A stretch of 64,000 nt of DNA, from positions 2,914,001-2,978,000 of the forward strand of contig JAPNXP010000014.1 of assembly GCA_028753945.1 (NCBI GenBank). The letters are read 5' to 3'. The notes beneath the pieces are model-generated. The model searched no databases. It saw only the letters and a list, made by a program, of their open reading frames with translations, and had not been told where the DNA came from. Positions 46,497-58,009 of the stretch are shown here, one piece after another; the first letter of the stretch is position 1; the number at the start of each line of letters is the position of its first letter. The translations under genes and the position numbers were made by a program. The stretch is from Hexactinellida sp. DTS-2022 (taxonomy: Eukaryota; Porifera; Hexactinellida).

Positions 46497-47007
46497 TCTA
46501 TACTACTAAAACACAAAGCTGAGTATGCGTGTATATATATTTGTTTGTATGCTACGAGTTGATTAAAAAAGTGAACTGTTTCATATTTCATTTTTGGCAT
46601 ATAGGGGTAACCTTTGGCACCCGCCAACAAGTTGAGGTTTCCACTCGAAATTTCTCACATCTCGACAAGTTAGGACGTCATCGTCACATTTAGAGAAATT
46701 CCTGAAAATTCACTTAATCTCACATAATTCGCGCCTTCTAAGAGATTAAATTATGAAAAATAATTAATAAAACATGTACATTAATGATGCGGACACGTTG
46801 GTCACACCAGATTGCCAATATGCTTACTCATTATTTATCGCACGATGACGTAATCATTAAATTTTCACATTGTTATGTTTTACTATTTAGGCCTATTTAG
46901 GCTCTACAATCGATGTTAGAAGTGTATAAACCACAAAACCAACCGCGAAGCGGTTGGAGTGTGGTTGTGTTATGTCGCGAAGCGATCTAGCAACCGAAGC
47001 GCGTTAG
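46497..47007 (+). mobile_element. Short non-autonomous Helitron, 511 bp
   Basis: It starts TCTATACTACTAAAACAC after an A and ends AGCGCGTTAG before a T (CTAG changed to TTAG). The paired CCAACCGCGAAGCGGTTGG stem and the TCGCGAAGCGA stem lie just before the end. The body shares the TTTTTGGCATATAGGGGTAA and AGTTAGGACGTCAT type blocks with the 5' part of the 11132-22257 Helitron, which could mobilise it. Confidence 0.88.
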
Positions 47008-47234
47008 TATGATATTATAATCCAAAAATTATATATAGGGACTGGCACATTTCCGAGATTGGTTGAGAGAAATTTAACAGAGTTCTTTCCCTATCTCCCT
47101 AGAATAAATGCTTAGTTTATTAATCTTAACTGTTGATTCATTGTGATTGTTGGTTAATATATAGTTTAAAATTAATTAATTAATTATTAATCTATAGTAA
47201 TGTATGAATTTAGAAAAGATTTTTTGGCGGATAT

Positions 47235-47349
47235 CAGTGGCGGCGCTAGCCAGCCGCCACTGATGGGACACAATCACGTCACAGGTGGGGCACAGGCTAT
47301 TAAACAGGGCACAACTACATTAATTAGGTGGGGCCTGTCGCCGCCTCTG
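47235..47349. mobile_element. hAT-like MITE, CAGTGGCGGCG ends
   Basis: CAGTGGCGGCGCTAGCC and GCCGCCTCTG are the ends. The flanks GCGGATAT and GCGTATAT match at 7 of 8. Same family as 4418-4575 (GGTGGGGCACAGGCT in both). Confidence 0.8.
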
Positions 47350-47739
47350 GCGTATATTAAATATATTTCAACTTTCCTAAAAGATGTTTTCTCAAATGCA
47401 GTTCTTATAAAAGAACGTGCAAAAACTGGCACAGTTGACCGAAAGGCCCTTCCCAACGGAGTTCACAATTATTATGCCCAAACCTGGACCATAGCTTCTA
47501 TACACTAAAGCAAGGGTCTTCAATCTTTTTCTTATGAGAGCCAAATGTTAGTACCCTATTAAATTGGCGAGCCGCTTTGAAAGGCTAGGAATAAGTAATC
47601 TATATTTAATATCGCACTGTATTATTGTGAATGATTGATAATATTACTTATATAATAAATATTAGTGTGAAGGCTGATACTGTTTGATTTGTTACATTAA
47701 GATACCATCTATATTAGGTTTCATATTAGTTGATGAAAT

Positions 47740-50105
47740 ACGAAAAGAAAGTCTTGGAGGTGGTCATCAGTCAAATTAGTTCTAAATTTAATCTTGATAT
47801 ATTTCATTTTAGAGAAGAATGCCTCGTAAGTATAAGTGCTTCCAAATAAGCTAGCTATCCTTTTGCGTGTTTCAAAATAGCAGGATAGATATCTGAAGGA
47901 AGTGTTTTATAGAAACTAATACGCCAACATCCTTGAAGTCTGCCTTGAGAACTATGCTCGACTGCAGGTCAACGAGTTCTGGTTGAAGTTCCTGTGAAGC
48001 ATATTGCAAAAATCTCGAAGCTTTGTTGTTGATGTCTAAAATCTCCAAATCTAGAATCAAAATTTTCTTGGAGATTTGAGATAATTCGAGCATATTGTTT
48101 CCATCGGCATTATTTAGTGAATTTAGTGATGGAAAGTGAAAAAGATGCTATTTTTAAGCTGTAGCTTAAATAGAGCGAGTTTCGTATAGAAACTTCGAAT
48201 TGTGGCATAAAGTTTATGTATCAGCTTGTTCTTTCCCTGGGTGTAGAATTTAGAATATTGAGGTGTGAGTCATATCTACAAGGAAGGCAAAGTCGATAAT
48301 CCACGTTGGATCTTCGAATTTAGGCTTTTTCTGGCCCTTTGACGCTGAGAAATTTGATATTTCACTCGTAATTGCCAAAACCTTTTAAGAACTGCTCCTC
48401 TACTCAGCCACCTAACACTTGTAAAGTAGATAACAACCCCGTATTCTGAATCGAGATCATTCAAAAATTCTTTAAATTCTCTATGATTCACTGCTTTAGA
48501 TCTGATAAAATTGACAACGTCTACTAACAAATTCATGACATTTTCTAGTCCAAGTGTTTTTGCACATAGGGCCTCTTGATGGATAATACAGTGGCATCAT
48601 GTTACTTCTGTAACGCTATTTTTGACAACCATCTTAGAACTTGACCTCTAAACCCTGTACCTGTACCAAGCATTGATGGAACTCCATCTGTTGAAATGCC
48701 AGCTAACTTTAGAACAGAAATGTTGTTTTCCGATACAGTCTTAAGAAACTCATCGAAATATCAATGCCACGAGTTCTTCCATGCATAGAAAGAAGAGACA
48801 ATAATTCTTCCGTAATGTTGAAGTTTTCATCAACGCCTCTTATCCAGACTGCCAATTGCTCTACATCACATATATCTTTACTTCCATCATGGCCTATTTA
48901 ATATACGGCTATATATGTCGCCGAGAAGGCCATAAAACAAAGAGGCCAGTTTCTAATTTTCAAAAGGGAGAATTGATATAATTTGAGATAATGAGATAAT
49001 TAACACTTAATTCATTATTAGGTAATGACTCACTATCTCAAAAATTATTGGAGTTAGGCATATAAAATGTATTATCGATGAATAGGAAGTTACCTATTCC
49101 GGACAGATCAGTACCAGTCTAGTTTACATAACATTCATAGTTTTTGAGTTATGGCACATTTTAGGAAATATACGTTCTCCATGCAACCGAGGAATGTGTC
49201 AACATTCCAATTATAATTTCGATATATTTTATTCTACTACTTCTGGGTATAACCATGTTCCAATTTTGAACATTTATAACGCGTTTAACTATGTTAAAAG
49301 TATGCTAGAAAAACAAGATAATTCGCAACCAAAATAACCATAACGTCATCAGATGATGACATATCACAATTCTGGAGGGTGCTATGTATACCTGGATACC
49401 ATATTCCTATATAGTTATAATACACTTTTCAGCTCTATCATTGCTAATTATTCGAATAAAGATCAATTCTCCCTTTTGAAAATTAGAAACTGGCCTCTTT
49501 GTTTTATGGCCTTCTCGGCGACATATATAGCCGTATATTAAGTAGGCCATGCTTCCATCAAGTGCCAAGCTACAGAAACTAAAACAACTTATATTTTCTA
49601 ATAGCTCTGCATGAATATTTGTTGAAATTGATTCCACTCAACGAGCTAATGTCGTAGCGCTCAGGGAGACTTGCTGTATTAGTTGTTTTTTTGTCTGGAC
49701 AACATTGATCAGCGAATGCATTAAGGCACTACTTTATATATTCACAGTCCGTAAATGGTTTCATACGTTTCGCGATTATATTACTAATAGCAAAGCTAAC
49801 TGCTGTATCCGACTTGACAGAACTGTCACTTTTGAAAAGATTGATAGTTCACTCTATAGGTTTCTTTTCAGGTTGTCAAGTTTAGTCTTTCGTGCTTCCC
49901 CAAGAATTCCTATAAAATTTGACTGGTGTTTGGAGTTGTAATGTCTTTCCAAGTTTCCTTTTTTAGCGGAAGCAATTGTTTCACGGCATATAAAGCAAAT
50001 GTATTTGCCACTGTCCTCCACGAAAAAATACTTGATTTCCCATTCTATCTTGAATGACCTATTTTCTTCTTCTATCTTCCGCTTTTTCGATGTTGAAGTA
50101 GCCAT
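47740..50105 (-). pseudogene. hAT transposase relic (EPM2AIP1/GTF2IRD2-like)
   Basis: From 50105 the minus strand gives MATSTSKKRKIEEENRSF and a BED-type zinc finger (YICFICRETIASAKKGNLER, then HYNSKH). CFSFCSLALDGS follows at about 49580, interrupted by a MITE, and resumes near 48880 as DICDVEQLAVWIRGVDENFN. Middle blocks lie at 48536-48276. The C-terminus has ELVDLQSSIVLKADFKDVGV (about 47960) and a dimerisation motif, RIASLFGSTYTYEAFFSKMK, at about 47860. Stops and frameshifts are frequent. Confidence 0.87.
48890..49551. mobile_element. Mutator-like MITE inside the hAT transposase
   Basis: Inverted arms of about 87 bp begin TGGCCTATTTAATATACGGC and its counterpart ending GCCGTATATTAAGTAGGCCA. 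The duplication CTTCCATCA (48881-48889, 49552-49560) is 9 bp, which is the MULE signature. It lies within the LALDGSKD codons of the hAT transposase. Confidence 0.85.
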
Positions 50106-51066
50106 TCGTAATAATTTAAGAATAAGAAAAATGTGTAATTGCAGAGTATTTGATATCCGAAAATTAAATAATATATTGTCGAATACTTCAATTTATAATT
50201 GAGTTTTGAATATTGAGAAAACATAAATTAATTTCTGAAGACAACAATAGTCTTCTATATAATGTAAACACCAATAAGGTTTCCAGAATTCGAAACAATA
50301 AAGTGCTACTACTTAAGTATATTCGCAATATCTTTTGAATAAAATACCCAAAGAATACTGATAACACATTTCAAAATGAACAAAATGAGTGACTCATAGA
50401 AAATTGTCCTGCGAGCCGCACGCTTTATGCTCAAGAGCCGTAAATGGCTAGCGAGCCGCAGATTGAAGACCCCTGCACCAAAGGAATGGTGGTCACGAAA
50501 AATTTGGACCAGGGATTGGTAAATTATTTCAACTCGACAAAATGCTTTTTCGTTAATTTGTACATTATTTTAATAAAATCCTCATTAAATAGTTACAATC
50601 AGCCTCGTGTAGTATGAATTGTGTTCATTATACACAAATTTAATAATATACGAACTAGAATACATTTCCTATTTGAATTGTGCATTTGGACAATAACTAG
50701 TAAGGCTTTCAATATTAAATAGAAATTTACAATTAATTTCATAATAAGCAGGCTTGTTCATTAGTAATCTATTATGCTGAGTATACTTGTATTTGAACTG
50801 ATGTTCAAAGGAACTGATATTGCGTGACACTTATGCATCTTGTTTTTATCCACACATAAAGTGAAAATTTACATTGGTGGATATTAATGGGATTCTAAAA
50901 AATTTTAAATTCCCCTCTATTCGATTCCAATCGACTCTCACTAATTCCAAATACATACCAGTAAAATATCTATCCTGGGATTGGAATTAAACAATGATGC
51001 TTGGAAAATGGCTAAGGTGAACTGGGTAGGGAAAATATCGTTTTAATGACGAAATGTCTGCACCCT

Positions 51067-51249
51067 CAGTGTTTCATCCAGTCATTTAGGCAAGGGGGGG
51101 GGGGGGGGGCAAAGTAGAGTTTTGGGAATGTGAGGGGGGGCGCTTCAGCTTTGGTCATTGATTCAATATATTTTTCAAATCCCAAGGGGGGCACATAGGA
51201 TCCAAGGGGGGCAAATTCCCCCCCTCGCCCCCCCCTAAATGAAACCCTG
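51067..51249. mobile_element. hAT-like MITE with long G and C runs
   Basis: CAGTGTTTCAT and ATGAAACCCTG are the ends. ACCCT is repeated at 51062-51066 and 51250-51254. A run of about 18 G near 51097 and matching C runs near 51225 make it foldable. Confidence 0.7.
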
Positions 51250-51668
51250 ACCCTTATGTTTGAACGACTCGCGATTATTGTTTCTCAAAAACTTTGTGTC
51301 TTGGTAAGAGTGCTGGAGAGCTCTTCCTACAGCGAAAAGAAAATTATCACCTCAAAATTCCAAAAGTTGTATACAAACCTGCAAGGCATTACCTTTGCTA
51401 CTCGAATTGATTTGTACAAAATATGGTTTCAAGTCCTTCTGACATCAAGATACAAAAGATGCTCTAGAACACCATATAGGTTTGTACCTACAAATGTCAG
51501 GTTCACAGTATCACATTTCATATTGTCAAATCCTGGAGTCTGAGCGCCGGCTTCAGCTTTTAATATTCTAAAATTGTTTCAGATCAGAAGAGAATCTGAT
51601 ATTATTGAGAGACCTACTAGTCTATAAGAGTATTTAAGTACATTTTTTCACTCAAATCACGATGAACA
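51250..51668. other. Unassigned stretch within the second CCATAGC element
   Basis: A 95-codon frame at 51256-51543 (MFERLAIIVSQKL) has no family that I recognise. It may be part of the relic downstream. Confidence 0.3.
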
Positions 51669-52075
51669 TGCTGCTAGTTTTGATGTAGATTCCTATTTGT
51701 CAAACTTAAATGAAATCAGCCAACCGGGAATGGCAACATCTCAAGTTGAGTGCCTCGCGTATGTCGCTGGCTATGCTGTATTTTCTTATCTCAAAAATCT
51801 ATTACGTAATTGTATATTGTGCAGGAAATTTCTATGTATTGAAAAATCCTTACAAGTGAATGATGCATAGGCAGTTAGTCTATACTCATAGAATTGTTAG
51901 ATAGGGGTTCTCTACAAATATCCATCGAGCAATGTTCCTGAATGCATTAAGGTCATTTTTGACCTTTTTAGGAAAATTGACAGTCATAAGGAAGAATTTG
52001 ACAAGTTTACTCTGGCTCTTCCTGTACGAAACTTGTTCAACTGGCATGGCCCACTATGGAACTAGAGCACAGCAC
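51669..52075 (+). pseudogene. Possible P-element/THAP9-like transposase fragment
   Basis: The frame reads SQVECLAYVAGYAVFSYLKN, then CILCRKFL, and after stops FDLFRKIDSHKEEFDKFTLA. A Y(V/I)AGY-x-CxxC arrangement is common near the C-terminus of P-type and THAP9-like transposases. The match rests on this short motif only. Confidence 0.35.
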
Positions 52076-52786
52076 ACTTTGGAGATTCATAGGTAAATGC
52101 AATGTATCGCGGTCGGACATTCTACGAAATCTTTTTATCACTGTTTCCAAATGTTTGTTATCTAATAAATTTAAGAATTATAATGTACTAGTATTGAAGC
52201 GTGATAATAGTAAGCTTACAAAATTCAAGAATTAATTATTCTTTGTTTCTTTTAGTTTTATTCAGTCAACCTTGTGCTGTTCCTGTAGATGTATTAAGTG
52301 CGACTACTCCCTCTTAGAAGTATATCTTTATTTACGTATTGATGTCTTAAGCTCCATAGTATTATAATAACTTTTATATCAATATCTGTGTTTGTATGAG
52401 TATACTGTATTATATTATATATTAAACCCCAAATATTTTCCAATCGTTTGAATTTGATATTTAATTGACAATAATATGTTGTCAAGGTGATGAAGGTAGC
52501 AAAAATGAATGTAAGATGAAAGAAATTAAATATATAAAATGTTGGTTTGATGTGCTTAACCAATCCCTGGTCCATCTTTTTTTAGTGACCACTATTGTCT
52601 TAGTGTATAGAATGCTATGCCTTGACATTGCATCCCCAAGATATTTTGTGCTGGATCCATCCCTGACCAATAGTATGAGCCTTAATATTTTGTAGACTGT
52701 TGGTACCATCCGATAACCACAAGATCATAATATCTGGGAGAATGCGATTTACGGATATCAATAAGACAGTATACTCTATCTATATA

Positions 52787-53024
52787 CATTAGACTCGGCT
52801 TAATAGAGCCACAGGTAAATAGATATATTCGCTTAATCGGGTCAAAATCTCACAGCATTTATAGGACTGAATTATATTTTGGATTAATATGTTTTCGGTC
52901 ACTAGATTTCTCAAGCTTAATCAGATCAAAGCAACGAGCACCAATTTTGAACCCAAAACTTGAATTTGTCCCGAATAAGCGGTATTTGTCCAGAATAACC
53001 GCTGTCGCAATTAAGCGGGGTAAA
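52787..53024. mobile_element. pogo-like MITE, right end lost at a Helitron
   Basis: CATTAGACTCGGCTTAATAG preceded by TA resembles the left end of 54739-54922. The shared words CGCTTAATCGGGTCAAAAT and CACAG...TTTATAGGAC occur in both. The expected inverted end is missing where a short Helitron begins at 53025. Confidence 0.65.
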
Positions 53025-53518
53025 TCTATACTATTAAAACACAAACCTATATACTTGTATATATGTGTGTATATATTTGTTAGTAAGTTCAGAGTTGATT
53101 GAAGAAGGAGGACTATTTACAATGTGATCTTTGGCAAATAGGAGTAACTTTGGCACCCGCCAACAAATAGACGCTTCCACTCAAAATTTATCACACCTCG
53201 ACAAGTTATGACGTCATTGTCACATTTCGAGAACCTTGAAAATCCAGGTAATCGCACATAATTCGCGCCCTCCAAGAGATACAATAGAACATGTACATTA
53301 ATGATGTGGACACGTTGGTCACACCAGATTGCCAATATGCTTACTCCTTATCGCATGATCACGTAATCACTAAATTTTACATTGGAAAAATTGCTTATTC
53401 AGGCAAATTTACGCTTCATAATCAATGTTAGAAGTATATAAACAACACATCAACTGTGAAGCGTTTGGTGTGTGGTTGTGTTATTCCGCGAAGCGACCTA
53501 ACAAGCGAAGACAGCTAG
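53025..53518 (+). mobile_element. Short non-autonomous Helitron, 494 bp
   Basis: TCTATACTATTAAAACAC follows an A at the 5' end, and ACAGCTAG precedes a T at the 3' end. The body blocks are those of 46497-47007. The terminal stem is weaker (AACTGTGAAGCGTTTGG). Confidence 0.88.
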
Positions 53519-53600
53519 TATATGAATCAAAAGTAAAATGAACCTGAGATTAGATTTCCATAAGTGTCAACAGATAGGTACCCTCATGCTTCCACCTAGG

Positions 53601-54437
53601 GCATTAAGATCGAACGATCAAAAGATCGCGATCCTTCTTTGACGATCGAAGCAGATCGTCGATCATATTTTACAGAACGATTGAAATGGAAATAGCGATC
53701 AATTTTTTGCATAAATTCTCGATCCTACAGTCCGATCTTTTAGAAAAGGTTGCCCAATTAAATTAATCCACCAAACCCATACCTGCCAACCGTACAGGGA
53801 TTTCCTGTACAGTACAGGGATTTTAACCATTTTGCTGTTCTGTACAGGGAATTATTACATTTGTACAGGGATTTTAAGTCGGGACAAAATTAATGATTGT
53901 AAGTAAAATACACCTAAAAATGTCTTTACTCTCAAAATGTAGCATTTTGTTAAAGTAACAATTCCTAATCAAGCGTATAGTGTCTGAATCGCTCATGTAG
54001 GGAAATTTCCCTACATGAGCGAGACAATGATTTTTCGGGTGTACAGGGATTTTTTCCAATGTACAGGGGGAAATTGGAGCTCCGTACAGGGATACGACTC
54101 AAATAGGTTGGCAGGTATGCAAACCACCTAATTTGTTTACACTTATGTATTTGATTTGAATACGAATATTAATTCAATTTATCCATAAAACAGGCCCATA
54201 ACAATAAAATATTTTTCAGGTTGTTGAAAATCTAACTTCACTGTTTCTAAAAGTTGGTCAAGTTGAAACCTGAGCATCCTGAATAGTTAATACGGCAAAT
54301 AAGAAATGATCGCTAAAATGATCGGGATCGGATCGGCGATCTTTTGTAAAAAATGCGATCGGGATAGAGATCGCGATACTGTTTTAGGTGAAGATCAGGA
54401 TCGAGATCGCGTTCAATTTTTTGGCGATCGACTAATG
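53601..54437. mobile_element. Element rich in GATC words, split by a MITE
   Basis: The left part (GGGCATTAAGATCGAACGAT, then GATCGCGATCC) and the right part (GATCGCGATAC, ending GGCGATCGACTAATGC) are inverted in character. Between them sits the 53778-54119 MITE. I cannot define a target duplication. Confidence 0.55.
53778..54119. mobile_element. hAT-like MITE, CATACCTGCCAACC ends
   Basis: CATACCTGCCAACCGTACAG pairs with GGTTGGCAGGTATG. CAAACC lies on both sides (53772-53777, 54120-54125). GTACAGGGATTTT words are repeated in both halves, and a GTAGGGAAATTTCCCTAC palindrome lies at about 53997-54014. Confidence 0.85.
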
Positions 54438-54738
54438 CAAAATATTTCCTCACGGGTTTGGACTTGCAACTTTTTTTTCTATGTTTATTTGGGTCCAGAA
54501 GAAGACTCTAACGTAGAAATTATTTGGTAACAATTTCTTTCAAGGTTGACCTATAATTTGAGGTAAAATTCCCTAACTACCAGTTTTAGCGCACCTAGGT
54601 GTAAATCATTTAACAAAATATTTGAGAAATATTAAATTATGAAGAAATTTAACAAAATTAAATTATATGCAATGATAAATAAGGGCAACAAGTAATTCTG
54701 CCTTGATTACCTAGGTTTGAACAGATGTTTACTACATA

Positions 54739-54922
54739 CAGTCAACTCCGTTTAATTGGGACACCGGATAATCGTTTCTCCGCTTAATCGGGTCAAAATT
54801 TCACAGGATTTATAGGACATAATTACAGTTTGGCTTACAATATTTTCGGTTAATCGGTTTCTCCGCTTAATCGGGTCAAAACAACCTGGTCCCGATGTCA
54901 CCCGATTAAGCGGAGTTGACTG
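54739..54922. mobile_element. pogo-like MITE
   Basis: CAGTCAACTCCGTTTAATTG and its inverted copy ending AAGCGGAGTTGACTG are flanked by TA. CTCCGCTTAATCGGGTCAAA occurs twice inside. Confidence 0.88.
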
Positions 54923-55324
54923 TACATCAATTTACTAGTTTTCTCAGCAAATAAAATATTTCGACAATTGCTGGAGTTATCTAGTTCTTACGATCTTCCT
55001 AAGAGATATGTTGTTCTTGAATAATCTTTCTAGATTCAGAATACCTAGTTTCTATTTCACTGGAAGATCGGAGTTTGTCAATTAAAAATAGTGAATCTGT
55101 GAATGAATGATAAGCAGGGGTGGCTGAAATGCGAGTAAACAGCAATTTCCCTCCAATAATATCCAATTGAATCTTTCCAAATTCTTATTCTAGCAGACTG
55201 TTTACAGCGCTTATTTTACGTTAACAGTTAATCAGTTGTTGCTAGCAGCTAATTTGTTGCTACTAACAGCTCAAATTTACTGTTAACAACTAATTAGTTA
55301 ATGTTAACATCAAGTTAATAGCTG
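54923..55324. other. AT-rich stretch with GTTAACAG-type words
   Basis: No gene is seen. From about 55200 to 55315 the words GTTAACAGTTAATC and ACTGTTAACAACTAATTAG repeat irregularly, probably the remains of another MITE core. Confidence 0.4.
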
Positions 55325-55745
55325 CAAGGGTGGGGTTGGCTAACCGATCTGAGCCAACGGTTACAATTCGATTTCTCGCCACGGTTAACCGGTTAACCGC
55401 CCATCCTACTCAATACAATAAATCCTTTATAAAAATTTGATTACACTACAGAATAAGACTCAAGTTGTATAAAGTATAACTGCATAATTAAATTAACTGA
55501 TACATTTCGTGCTTTAGGTAAATTTAAATCAATGTTGTCCAATAAAATTTATTAAGTGGTGATGAGAAATGGATTTAGGACTACATATTCTAATAAAATT
55601 CAAAAAAAATTAATACTTGATACATTAATTTAGCAATAACTCCGCTGTTATTCAACAGACCGGCTAACTGGTTAATGAAATCTCTAACCGTTAACCGATG
55701 TCAGCAACGGTTAACCGGTTAACCGGTTAACAGAATCCAGCCTTG
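55325..55745. mobile_element. hAT-like MITE with GGTTAACC core
   Basis: It starts CAAGGGTGGGGTTGGC and ends AATCCAGCCTTG. ATAGCTG flanks both sides (55318-55324, 55746-55752). CGGTTAACCGGTTAACC clusters sit at both ends, so the whole can fold back. Confidence 0.72.
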
Positions 55746-56259
55746 ATAGCTGTTACCGGCCTTTTGAGTCCTCACTGTAGTAAATGTAATCTCTCCCCAT
55801 ATTCCTTAACATCCAAGACATATTTCTTTCAACACTTTTGAACAATAAAATTGAAATTCCTTCGCATTAATTGCAAGAAGACTAATGATCAAAAGATGAA
55901 GTTTACTGTAAGCGTTTCCACTCCTGAGAATAAACTCATGGATTATATAATGGGTTTCTCAACCATCTGCTATTATCCACTTCAATATACTTGCGAAAGA
56001 AATGTCACCCAGTGTATCTGTCACTAGTCCTTCATCAATTGTAAACACAAAAAAAGGATTAGTTGAGTTGATCGATGCTTCGTTCGAAGAAAATATCTTA
56101 GTGGTTGATCATCATTTGTTTATTACCTTGTTCAAAAAATTAAGTTTCATAACTATTCATGATATCACAACAGATTATTTCAGACGTAGAGAATAGTAAT
56201 TTTAAAGTATAAGTACTATTCAATTGATTCTCTCACTCACCTAGTTTAGAACTAACTTG

Positions 56260-56645
56260 CAGACATGGGGTCAAGCCCTTTCAAAAGGGCTTAAGTCCAA
56301 GCCCATCCCTAATCAGAAGGGCTTAAGCCCAAGCCCTTTTTCTAAGCCCTTTTTGAAAAAGGGCTTAAGTCCAAGCTCAAGCCCTTAATAAAGGGCTGAA
56401 GTCCGGACTTAAGTCCTTTTACTCTAATTATTTAGAAATCCATACCGTATTTTATTGAATAAGTGCCTTGAAAAGAGCTTGAAAAAGGGCTTGAAAAGGC
56501 TTGAAGCTCATCTATAAAGGGCTTAAGTCCAAGTCCGGACTTAAGCCCTTTTATTAAAGGAGGACTTAAGTCCAGATTTAAGCCCTCTCAAAAATGGGCT
56601 TAAGTCCAAAGGGCTTAAGCCCTTTGGGGCTTGGCCCCATGCCTG
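56260..56645. mobile_element. MITE with AAGGGCTTAAG tandem core
   Basis: The ends CAGACATGGGGTCAAGCCC and GGGGCTTGGCCCCATGCCTG are inverted. The interior is almost wholly AAGGGCTTAAGTCC and its complement. The flanks CTAACTTG and CAACTAAG do not give a clean duplication. Confidence 0.75.
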
Positions 56646-56959
56646 CAACTAAGTATACCACATCCTTATGATTCCACCAGAACACTTAACCTTATGCTTG
56701 ATTTCGTCTACATAATGAAGACAATAAGCAACAATTGGCTCAATCAGAAAGATGCTAGTCATACCTGTATCTACGCTAAATTAAATGATTTCTCCGTTTC
56801 TAATGCTAGTACATTCTATTTACAAGAGCAAAGTATTCAGTAGTGTATTGAAGAAAAGAAGTTCAAATATAAAGTCTATATATCCTGACTGTACTCTTCA
56901 TACAGAAGTAAATACGTATTTTGAATTCGAAGAATCTGAATTCGCATATGCTCTGATTC

Positions 56960-57290
56960 AATTACCGAGAAGCGACCTAGCAAGCGAAGCGCGCTAGTAC
57001 TATTAAACTTACAAACCTTTGTATATATATATGTACATAATTGTTTGTATGTTCAGAGTATAATTAATTAACTGGACGGTTTCCAAATCTTATTTTTGGC
57101 ATATAGGGACCTTTTGGTCCTCGACAACAATTTGAGGTTTCCACTAGAAATTTCTCACACCTCATTAAGTTATGACGTCATTGTCACATTCGAGAAGAGT
57201 AAAAAGTCACTTAATCGCGATCTCTGGAAGAAAAAATTGATAGAAGATGCACATTAATGATGCGGGAACGTTGGTAACACCAGGGGCCTC
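56960..57290 (+). mobile_element. Helitron 3' end joined head-to-tail to a Helitron 5' end
   Basis: AGCGACCTAGCAAGCGAAGC ends in GCGCTAG at 56997. It is followed directly by TACTATTAAACTTACAAACC, which is the Helitron 5' start lacking its first four bases. The usual Helitron body then runs (TTTTTGGCATATAGGGACC, AGTTATGACGTCATTGTCAC) until about 57280, where it is truncated by a MITE end (CAGGGGCCTCATTCAC). Confidence 0.82.
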
Positions 57291-57540
57291 ATTCACTAAC
57301 ATTTCTTAAACTTAAACTTCGCCCAAACTCAGTCTAAATTTATATTCCAAAAAGATCATGAACCTTATGGGCGTGATGGCCGCTATGAGTAGTGAGGAAC
57401 AGAGTTTCGCTTTTACGAGGTCAAGTCGCAGGCAATGGGCATATGCCTAGAACAGCCCATGAGTAGACTAGTGGCAGGCAGCACCTAGCGAGATGGGTTG
57501 TCCGCGGGGTCAGCGGAAAATTGGAAATAGAGCAATGGTG

Positions 57541-58008
57541 CGATCGACAATGTTCACGCGAAGATCTATGCTACCATATTTGGAGCCTCTGCTAACGCCA
57601 AAAGTTATGGTAATCAAATATTTAAGAAAGATTTTGTTGTAGCGAATTCAGATTACAATAAATCTCTGTACCTAACTTGTCCCGTTATTTGTGATCATGC
57701 ATTATTGTCAAACTCTTTTCAGTCTACTGTGCTAGCACATACAATAAAGGGATTAGGTAAGACACAAAATCCCGAATCTTTGACTGAAAATTTAATCGCT
57801 TTACAAATAATGAGTGGGTGTTCGAATGAAGAGATTTTCCGCGATTTTTTGTACAATTTAGCCCATTTGTATTCTTTATTTAGGTATTCTACGGGGGATC
57901 TGAAGATTCTAGTCCAACTGGAGGAGTTAATCTGTGAATCGACATCTGAGTTCCTGAATGGTATCACTCCTGAAGTGCTTCGCTCACACATCAAGCACCC
58001 ACGAAGTT
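57541..58008 (+). pseudogene. Unidentified coding-like fragment, continued at 59559
   Basis: Two frames read HAKIYATIFGASANAKSYGN and, overlapping, FVVANSDYNKSLYLTCPVIC, then LENLIALQ-like sequence to IKHPRS at 58008. An inverted-repeat element (58010-59558) follows. Downstream at 59559 the sequence reads KQKLNEDTKTTFITEECRD and MKENNVLRAACASKDVS, ending at a GTAAGT donor-like site. Joining across the element is plausible, but the family is unknown to me. Confidence 0.4.
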
Positions 58009-58009
58009 A

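Larger units (their letters stand above)
47511..50475 (-). mobile_element. Full-length but dead hAT transposon, 2965 bp
   Basis: The ends CAAGGGTCTTCAATC and GATTGAAGACCCCTG are inverted. The target duplication CACTAAAG (47503-47510) and CACCAAAG (50476-50483) match at 7 of 8. It contains the decayed transposase on the minus strand and a MULE-like MITE. Confidence 0.92.
47489..52619. mobile_element. Second element with CCATAGC inverted ends, host of a hAT
   Basis: The left end CCATAGCTTCTATACACTAA is interrupted at 47511 by a hAT and continues after 50484 as GGAATGGTGGTCACG and TTTGGACCAGGGATTGG. The right end at 52545-52619 gives the same words inverted (CCAATCCCTGGTCCATC, GTGTATAGAATGCTATG). 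The ends resemble those of the 25981-36339 composite. A coding relic at 51669-52075 may be part of its own transposase. Confidence 0.65.
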
